A DNA stretch of 48,264 bases from NCBI GenBank assembly GCA_002070105.1, contig MWCQ01000006.1:99651-147914 (forward strand), read 5' to 3'. Position numbers and translations under genes: made by a program. The DNA comes from Firmicutes bacterium ADurb.Bin193. GTDB taxonomy: Bacteria > Bacillota > Clostridia > Monoglobales > Firm-18. Below the pieces are notes generated by a model. It had not been told where the DNA came from. It worked only from the letters and a program-made list of their open reading frames with translations, and ran no database searches. Of this stretch, positions 43,064 to 48,264 are shown one piece after another. How positions within the stretch are numbered: the first letter of the stretch is position 1; the number at the start of each line of letters is the position of its first letter.

Positions 43064-44005
43064 TTAACCAAACTTTCTTAAGTCCAGTTTAACATAATGT
43101 ATTCCATTTTTAATACTGTGCCCGCTGCCTTCAACAATATACTCTGAACCATCCACTGTAATCACATAACCCGCTCTGGTATAGCTGTCTATAGCCTCGA
43201 TTATTTCAAATGAAAATGTCTCCTTTGTTTTTGACAACTCGGAAAGTTTCTGTTTTGCCACATTGTTGGGGTTTTCCTTTTCGGGGTCGATTTTCACAAT
43301 TTCTTGCAGCAATCCGTATTTTGAAATAAGGCTATCATCCTTTAATGTCGCTTTAACGGAATAGTTGCCTTCTTTTTCGGTTATAACCTTGACGCTGTTT
43401 TTCATATCCTCAATCGAAACCGAATGTGATGTGTTTCCCCGGAGCAGTGGGGAGTAAATTAGATGTGTGTTCGGTGACAATCTAAACTCCGGGTATGCGT
43501 AAATACTGCCGATTTTGTATATCCGCAGACCCTTTGGTGTAACATCAAGATTGTAACCGCCGCCACAGATTTCAAGGATATCCTGCAATATTTCCGAGAT
43601 GGTTTTATCAAAATATATTTTCGTAATATTAGTAATAAGTTCGGGTATGCTGTCAATCTCAATATTAAAATCACTGCACACCTTGCGGATAGCTTTGTGC
43701 GCCGGCATAGAATTAAACTGATAGGTTTCCTTTGACTTGTTCAGATACCACCCGAAATCACAAACAGTGTATTTGTTAGAAGTCTTACTACCGTCATCAA
43801 CGGTCAGTACAATTCCTCTGAAGATTTCATCATTGGTGTACATCTGAATAATACTGCCTTCATGCGGCAGATAAATATTTGTGTGCTGCGCTTCGCTTTT
43901 GGCAATATCAAATGACATTGTTGTTGCAAGTTCTGCAAGTGTATTCTGCCAGGAAAGATTACTAACCGCAGAGGTTATATTGATTCGGTCAGCATAAATA
44001 TTCAT
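43064..44005 (-). CDS. Tail hub protein XkdQ-like
   Basis: A 313-residue protein with the XkdQ/YqbQ signature: 'ITSAVSNLSWQNTLAELATT', 'DFGWYLNKSKETYQF' and 'CGGGYNLDVTPKGLRIY'. These form the baseplate hub related to gpD/gp27. ATG 44005 overlaps the upstream gene by four bases. In PBSX the next gene is xkdR; here the GTPase unit intervenes. Confidence 0.88.
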   Translation of the reverse strand: MNIYADRINITSAVSNLSWQNTLAELATTMSFDIAKSEAQHTNIYLPHEGSIIQMYTNDEIFRGIVLTVDDGSKTSNKYTVCDFGWYLNKSKETYQFNSMPAHKAIRKVCSDFNIEIDSIPELITNITKIYFDKTISEILQDILEICGGGYNLDVTPKGLRIYKIGSIYAYPEFRLSPNTHLIYSPLLRGNTSHSVSIEDMKNSVKVITEKEGNYSVKATLKDDSLISKYGLLQEIVKIDPEKENPNNVAKQKLSELSKTKETFSFEIIEAIDSYTRAGYVITVDGSEYIVEGSGHSIKNGIHYVKLDLRKFG

Positions 44006-44406
44006 ATAGTATTCACCAGCTTAAATTGCGAGAGTACAAGAGTATAATACAGGTCCCCGTCTTTTTTTATGGTATAGGAAAAGTCATCTGCACAGCACAC
44101 CATATTAATAGGCGTTTCTGTTATAATAAGCCTTATCGGATATTTTGCTTCTATCCACTTATCTATAATATACACATATTCAAACCCTTTGTAGCTTCGG
44201 TCGCGCAGGAAGGGATAATCACGGACGGGGAAAAAGCTGCTGATGGTGATGCCTTTCAATCCCGGCGAGCCTATCAATTTCAGTTCACCCTGGGTTACCG
44301 TCTCAAATGTATCGTTTTTCTGCGGCTTTGATATGGTAAACTCTGCAGGGAGGACGGGCAGGCAGATGACCTGTTCTCTGTTATTTACGCTCAAAAAAAT
44401 ATCCAT
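44002..44406 (-). CDS. Tail protein XkdP-like, without LysM domain
   Basis: A 134-residue protein from ATG 44406 with GGAGGGCGG upstream. It matches the N-terminal part of XkdP-type proteins ('LPVLPAEFTISKPQKNDTFETV', 'FFPVRDYPFL') but ends where the LysM peptidoglycan-binding domain would begin. The family sits at the junction of tape measure and hub. It overlaps the XkdQ-like gene by four bases. The shorter form may depend on another wall-binding part. Confidence 0.8.
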   Translation of the reverse strand: MDIFLSVNNREQVICLPVLPAEFTISKPQKNDTFETVTQGELKLIGSPGLKGITISSFFPVRDYPFLRDRSYKGFEYVYIIDKWIEAKYPIRLIITETPINMVCCADDFSYTIKKDGDLYYTLVLSQFKLVNTI

Positions 44407-44417
44407 ATCCGCCCTCC

Positions 44418-46589
44418 TCACATATTTGCAAGAGCCAGTTTAAGTTTAGGTATAATTTCATTAACAACCTCATCTGCCGACCTGTCACTGGCATTAACAT
44501 ATATTTTAATATCATTGTTGTTCGTTGTAGATGCGCCTTGCCCTTTACTGTAATTTCTGTTTTCTGCGGCTGTCAGTACACGCTCGCCTTTATGCAGCTT
44601 TGCAATATACCCGTTAAAGGGCACATTGGGCAGACCGCCGGCGTGTGAACCGTCAATACTGCCGCCTTCGTCCTCATCCGTCTTTTTAAACAGCTTCACA
44701 ACACCCTTGATGGGGTTCTTAAGAAAGTTTTTGAGTCCTTCCCACTGCTCCTTTATCTTGTTAACGCCCGATGTAAATGTCTCCTTAATGTTCGTCCAAA
44801 ACTTCGAGAATATCTCTTTGACAGCATTCCATATTTCAGCGGTTTTGGCTTTTATACTATCCCAGTTTTGAATGACATACCCTATAACCAAACCGATACC
44901 GCCTGTGAAAACTCCTAATATCCAAGGCCAGTAAGCCACAAAGAAATCTGCTATGCCGTTCCAGATATTCACCGCCGTAGTTTTTACCCATTCCCATGCA
45001 GCTTTAATTCCGTTGCAGACAGCGTCCCAGTTCTTCCATAGAACCACGCCGATTGCAACAAGCGCACCGATAGCAAGTATGATCCACCCGATGGGGCTTG
45101 CCACAAACAGGGCATTCATAATACCCTGTACAGTGTTAAATGCTGTTGTTGCCGCAGTCTGCACTCCCGTCATAATCGCCTGGAGTTGTTGGGAAAATGT
45201 CATTGCAACGATTTCTTTTTTCTGAGATTTATTTAAGGCAATCGCCAAGGTCTGAACTACATTTGCCGCTGTCATGGCGATTTTCCACGCAGTTACAGAA
45301 GCTGTTATTCCTGCAATGATTGGAGCAAGCCATCCCCAGTTGTTTACAAAGAAGTTGTAAACGGATGTAGCCGTTGAAAGAATTCCTTCAAGGGTGCTGC
45401 CCAGACCGCCGAGTGCGCCTCCGAGGATATTTCCCACGCCTTCAAGGTCGGTCCCCGCAAGTGCGGTCTTGATACCTTCGCCGATTCCGCTAAGCAGAGC
45501 AGGAGCATTTGCCGTTATGGCAGTTGCCAATTTCTTTATTACCCCTGTAAATCCGGTAATCAGCATGGGCAGGAGCGTAGGCAGAGAATCTGTTAATACT
45601 CCTATAACCGTGGGAAGCATTTGTGCCAGACCGTTTACCAGCGACATGGCCCCTGTTGTTATTTCGGGCATTACACTTTGTAAAAGTTCAGGGATCTTCG
45701 GGGAAATCTGCTTTATGATTTCAGACAGGCCTCTTGTCAGTGTGGGCAGCAGCTCTGCAACATTTCGTGATACTACCTTTGCGACATTAACAAATGCCGA
45801 GGCAATCCCTTCTGCGCTGCCGGCACCGGACATAAAGGTTTTAAATGCCGCCTTTGCCGTATTGATGGAACCGGCAAGGGTATCATTTTCTTTTGCATAG
45901 TTTCCGGCTGCATACGATGTCTTTTCCAGAAACATCTGCATGGCAATGCCGACTTTCTCTTGTGTTGTCATGGTCTTGCCCATAGTCTTGATGCCTTTAG
46001 CGGCGGCATAAGATTTTATGGCAGTATCATTTATTGCAACACCGAGATTATCCATCATCGTGAAGTTGCCCTTTGCCGCGCCTGCCACAGCCTCCATCGC
46101 CGCATCCACATCAATTCCCATAATTGAGGCAACGTCCGCCGCTCTCTGCATGGCGCTTGTGGTCATGTTAAGAGACTCTTCAATGGTAAATCCCGAGCCT
46201 TGAAACAGCGCCCCCATTTTATTGGCCGTTGCCAAATAATCCGACATGGAAAGTCCCATAGTTTCAAAAGCGCTGCTGCCGGTATCCTGGAGCGTCTTGG
46301 CAAAGTTTAAAAACACCGCTTCACTTCCGCCTATGTTCTGCTCCAGTTCGCCCGCCATATTCAGGGATTTAATCGTTAAGCCGGTCATTGCCGCGGCGCC
46401 TGCGGCAGAGGCAGTCAGGAACACCTTCCCGGCGGCAGATACCGCACCGCCCAGCTTTTTTAGGGAGCCAACAGCAGAGGAAGAAGATTTCTTAAGACCG
46501 CCCAGTTCGGAGGTTGCTTTCTTAATGTTAACAAAGAAATTACCCTCGTTTAACGATAGGGTGGCCCCTATATTTTTCTTTTTTGCCAT
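44418..46589 (-). CDS. Phage tape measure protein
   Basis: A 723-residue protein from ATG 46589, eight bases after AGGTGG; the longer frame overlaps the chaperone extension. The N-terminal half is helical ('LGGLKKSSSSAVGSLKKLGG', TMP domain with 'GGSEAVFLNFA'), followed by hydrophobic segments (about 430-560) and repeats around Trp (NNWGWLAP, KNWDAVCNGI, QNWDSIKAKTAEIWN). It sets tail length in the contractile tail. More than twice as long as the left prophage's tape measure. Confidence 0.9.
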   Translation of the reverse strand: MAKKKNIGATLSLNEGNFFVNIKKATSELGGLKKSSSSAVGSLKKLGGAVSAAGKVFLTASAAGAAAMTGLTIKSLNMAGELEQNIGGSEAVFLNFAKTLQDTGSSAFETMGLSMSDYLATANKMGALFQGSGFTIEESLNMTTSAMQRAADVASIMGIDVDAAMEAVAGAAKGNFTMMDNLGVAINDTAIKSYAAAKGIKTMGKTMTTQEKVGIAMQMFLEKTSYAAGNYAKENDTLAGSINTAKAAFKTFMSGAGSAEGIASAFVNVAKVVSRNVAELLPTLTRGLSEIIKQISPKIPELLQSVMPEITTGAMSLVNGLAQMLPTVIGVLTDSLPTLLPMLITGFTGVIKKLATAITANAPALLSGIGEGIKTALAGTDLEGVGNILGGALGGLGSTLEGILSTATSVYNFFVNNWGWLAPIIAGITASVTAWKIAMTAANVVQTLAIALNKSQKKEIVAMTFSQQLQAIMTGVQTAATTAFNTVQGIMNALFVASPIGWIILAIGALVAIGVVLWKNWDAVCNGIKAAWEWVKTTAVNIWNGIADFFVAYWPWILGVFTGGIGLVIGYVIQNWDSIKAKTAEIWNAVKEIFSKFWTNIKETFTSGVNKIKEQWEGLKNFLKNPIKGVVKLFKKTDEDEGGSIDGSHAGGLPNVPFNGYIAKLHKGERVLTAAENRNYSKGQGASTTNNNDIKIYVNASDRSADEVVNEIIPKLKLALANM

Positions 46590-46590
46590 C

Positions 46591-46764
46591 TTAGTTTCCA
46601 CCTGCCAATGCTTTATATTTTTCTGTTTCCTCTTCAATATGAAGTGCCATGCTTGCCATTAAAAATTGCTTGTCAAACAGGGTTAGTCCTATAAAATCAC
46701 TGAATTTCCAACCACGCTGCAAATAGTGATGTATCATGTACAATTCACTATCCGCAGCAATTAG
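46591..46764 (-). CDS. XkdN chaperone, -1 frame extension
   Basis: A 57-residue frame with no start codon, entered by -1 slippage at A AAA AAC (46770-46764 on the - strand). It reads 'LIAADSELYMIHHYLQRGW', 'FSDFIGLTLFDKQFLM' and ends at TAA 46593-46591, one base before the tape measure ATG. The joined product would have about 183 residues. The heptamer is the strongest known bacterial slippery site and lies six bases before the XkdN stop. Confidence 0.8.
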   Translation of the reverse strand, partial: LIAADSELYMIHHYLQRGWKFSDFIGLTLFDKQFLMASMALHIEEETEKYKALAGGN

Positions 46765-47141
46765 TTTTTTAAATCATCAATCGGTTTTACCCCGTCTATA
46801 TATCCCGCCAGCTTAATGCATTCAACAGCTATCTGCGGAATTTCACCCACATCAAAGATTTTCTCTACAATCTCCATCGGTTCAACGCATCCGTAAGCCT
46901 CCTGCAGCTCCTTTGATTTTAAGCATGGCTCGGTTACGCAAGAATAAACGATATATGCGTCACCTGATTCCTCCATTTCCTGCGCATCACGTGCAAGGGC
47001 GGCATCCGGCTCTGTAATGGTAATCGTACCGTCCAGAGATTTTACATATAACTCCTTGGTTTTCTTTTGTTTTTTACTCTGAAGCATCTGCTCCTTACGG
47101 CACACAAGTTCTTCTATGGTTATTTTGGTATGCTTTTTCAT
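46761..47141 (-). CDS. Tail assembly chaperone XkdN-like
   Basis: A 126-residue protein of the XkdN family (ALARDAQEMEESGDAYIVYS, 'LQEAYGCVEPMEIVEKIFDVGE'). It helps load the tape measure into the growing tail. It lies between the tube gene and the tape measure gene and is followed by the slippery site. ATG 47141; its 'GEIPQIAVECIKLAGY' end is typical. Confidence 0.86.
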   Translation of the reverse strand: MKKHTKITIEELVCRKEQMLQSKKQKKTKELYVKSLDGTITITEPDAALARDAQEMEESGDAYIVYSCVTEPCLKSKELQEAYGCVEPMEIVEKIFDVGEIPQIAVECIKLAGYIDGVKPIDDLKN

Positions 47142-47145
47142 GTTT

Positions 47146-47586
47146 CTACCTCACTCTCACAGTATCCGGGAAATCAAAATCAGTAAATCCGCCGCTGTAT
47201 TCTTCCTCTAAAATCTTAGCGTTTTCAAAACTCATCAAGACCAGATCACCAAACCAACAGTTGTTTAAAACAAGCCGTTCACTGCCGTAAGCATCAGGGT
47301 CGTCCAGCTTTCCGATTAACTGACATCTAACGTCTCGGCCTTGCTTTATTGCATTTGCCAGTTTAATTTGACCTCTTGAAAATATTTTCTTGATGGTAAA
47401 CGAAAACTCGCCCGAATAACCTGTAAGCTTGGAATCTTTGCTCATCTGCATGGCAAAATCCACGTCCTCACGTTCGAGTTTCAGCGTTGCCTCAAACTTT
47501 GAGACCTCAAACACAGGCTCTCCGTCCCAGTAAAGCATACCCCATTTGCCGTTCATCACACGGGGCGCAGTAGGTTTTTGTGCCAT
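47146..47586 (-). CDS. Tail tube protein XkdM-like
   Basis: A 146-residue protein with the XkdM pattern: 'MNGKWGMLYWDGEPVFEV', 'TLKLEREDVDFAMQMSKDSK' and a C-terminal beta hairpin 'EYSGGFTDFDFP'. It stacks as hexamers into the inner tube of a contractile tail. It starts at ATG 47586, 15 bases after the sheath stop, with AAGGCGGTGAT upstream. Confidence 0.9.
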   Translation of the reverse strand: MAQKPTAPRVMNGKWGMLYWDGEPVFEVSKFEATLKLEREDVDFAMQMSKDSKLTGYSGEFSFTIKKIFSRGQIKLANAIKQGRDVRCQLIGKLDDPDAYGSERLVLNNCWFGDLVLMSFENAKILEEEYSGGFTDFDFPDTVRVR

Positions 47587-47600
47587 TTATATCACCGCCT

Positions 47601-48263
47601 TCAATTCATATATATGGTAAACTTCAAATCTTCCATAGCGTCCTGGATTTGAATATTCGCCTTAACAAATACATTGGTTCCGGTATTTGCCGTCTTGATT
47701 CGCTCCTCATCCCAGAAGGATATGTCCCGCGTCTGCTTAAGCCATGCGGCCGTTGCATCAACATCAATCTCCGCCTTGTTATCAAACTTGTCATACAGCA
47801 CGCCCGAACCTGCAAGGTCCTTTAAATACTTGTTCACGGCTGCAAGGAAGATGATTTTATTGTCATAGCTGTTTTCAATTTTCCCGATAAACTCATCCTC
47901 AAAGGTGGTGCGGATATCGTCACGAATCATATCTGCTGCCTCTACAATCTTTATTTTCTTAAAATCTTCACCCGTTGTATCGGTTAAAGTGGAAAGAGAG
48001 TTTACTGCCCGTGCAATTTTTATCTTTGTGCCGTCATTGATAAGGATCAGACGCCCTGCATCAATGTCATCATCCGGGGATTCGCTCTCTGTTATGGATT
48101 CCACCTCGGGCAAGGAATAATATGTGGCGCTGCGGTTTAGGGGCAGACCTGCAAGAACACCTGCGATGCGAGGGCAGTATTCCGCTGCCGTATAGGTTTT
48201 AGTTCCAACCTTTATTCCGTCTGTTGCAAAGTTCACAACACCCTCACTATCTGCAGCGGTTTC
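47601..48263 (-). CDS. Tail sheath protein XkdK-like (C-terminal part)
   Basis: A frame open to the right edge, here 220 residues ending at 47601. The end ('DGTKIKIARAVNSLSTLTDTTGEDFKKIKIVEAADMI'-type region, split for clarity as 'KIARAVNSLSTL' and 'FKKIKIVEAADMI') and 'TGTNVFVKANIQIQDAMEDL' are the conserved C-terminal part of the sheath that contracts. The N-terminal half lies outside the window. A GTG at 48236 is in frame but is not the true start. Confidence 0.88.
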   Translation of the reverse strand, partial: ETAADSEGVVNFATDGIKVGTKTYTAAEYCPRIAGVLAGLPLNRSATYYSLPEVESITESESPDDDIDAGRLILINDGTKIKIARAVNSLSTLTDTTGEDFKKIKIVEAADMIRDDIRTTFEDEFIGKIENSYDNKIIFLAAVNKYLKDLAGSGVLYDKFDNKAEIDVDATAAWLKQTRDISFWDEERIKTANTGTNVFVKANIQIQDAMEDLKFTIYMN

Positions 48264-48264
48264 G

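Overview
The window joins two phage-derived regions to a 21 kb stretch of bacterial housekeeping chromosome. Gene content suggests a low-to-medium GC Gram-positive bacterium of the class Clostridia: strong AGGAGG-type ribosome binding sites, frequent TTG/GTG starts, sigma-A promoters of the TTGACA/TATAAT type, the mltG-trmR-trhP order, and a nifS-nifU-mnmA cluster. No species can be named from sequence alone.

Region 1 (1-9335, + strand) is the right part of a prophage with a non-contractile tail: end of a scaffold-like gene, N4-gp56-type capsid protein, head-tail connector genes, major tail protein, a tail assembly chaperone with a predicted -1 frameshift, an unusually short tape measure, distal tail protein, tail-tip protein, then XhlA-like protein, holin-like protein and amidase. 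Its packaging, regulatory and integration genes lie left of the window, if they exist.

Region 2 (9382-30839, + strand throughout) is host chromosome. It starts with an envelope-glycan set (GT2 glycosyltransferase, polytopic GT-C-like protein, WecG/TagA enzyme). Then come thymidylate kinase, a DUF2156 protein, DJ-1, 5-formyl-THF cyclo-ligase, a CPBP protease, MltG, TrmR, TrhP, an XTP pyrophosphatase, an orphan sensor kinase, MnmG, a YkuS-like protein, cysteine desulfurase, NifU, MnmA, PcrA, YerC, a methyltransferase, a cold-shock protein and Hsp33. A theme is wobble-uridine tRNA modification: TrmR/TrhP for the 5-hydroxy/methoxy-uridine path, and NifS/NifU/MnmA plus MnmG for the 2-thio/5-aminomethyl path.

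Region 3 (30858-31640) is a tRNA array, Asp-Val-Phe-Gly-Cys, behind a near-consensus promoter, with hairpins after Gly and Cys.

Region 4 (31690-48264, - strand) is part of a second prophage, with a contractile PBSX/Xkd-type tail. From right to left: sheath (cut by the window edge), tube, XkdN chaperone with a canonical A AAA AAC frameshift site, tape measure, XkdP/Q/R/S/T-like baseplate proteins, a YmfQ-like protein, a G2-peptidase tail fibre, two further tail proteins, holin, amidase, a 53-residue protein, and two tandem large serine recombinases next to the tRNA array. Between the XkdQ-like and XkdR-like genes sits a GTPase with a DUF697-like C-terminus. It has its own promoter, a leader with an inverted repeat and its own terminator. 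This is a cargo gene (moron) and the best candidate in the window for an undescribed function, possibly phage exclusion or a membrane-stress response. That function is inference.
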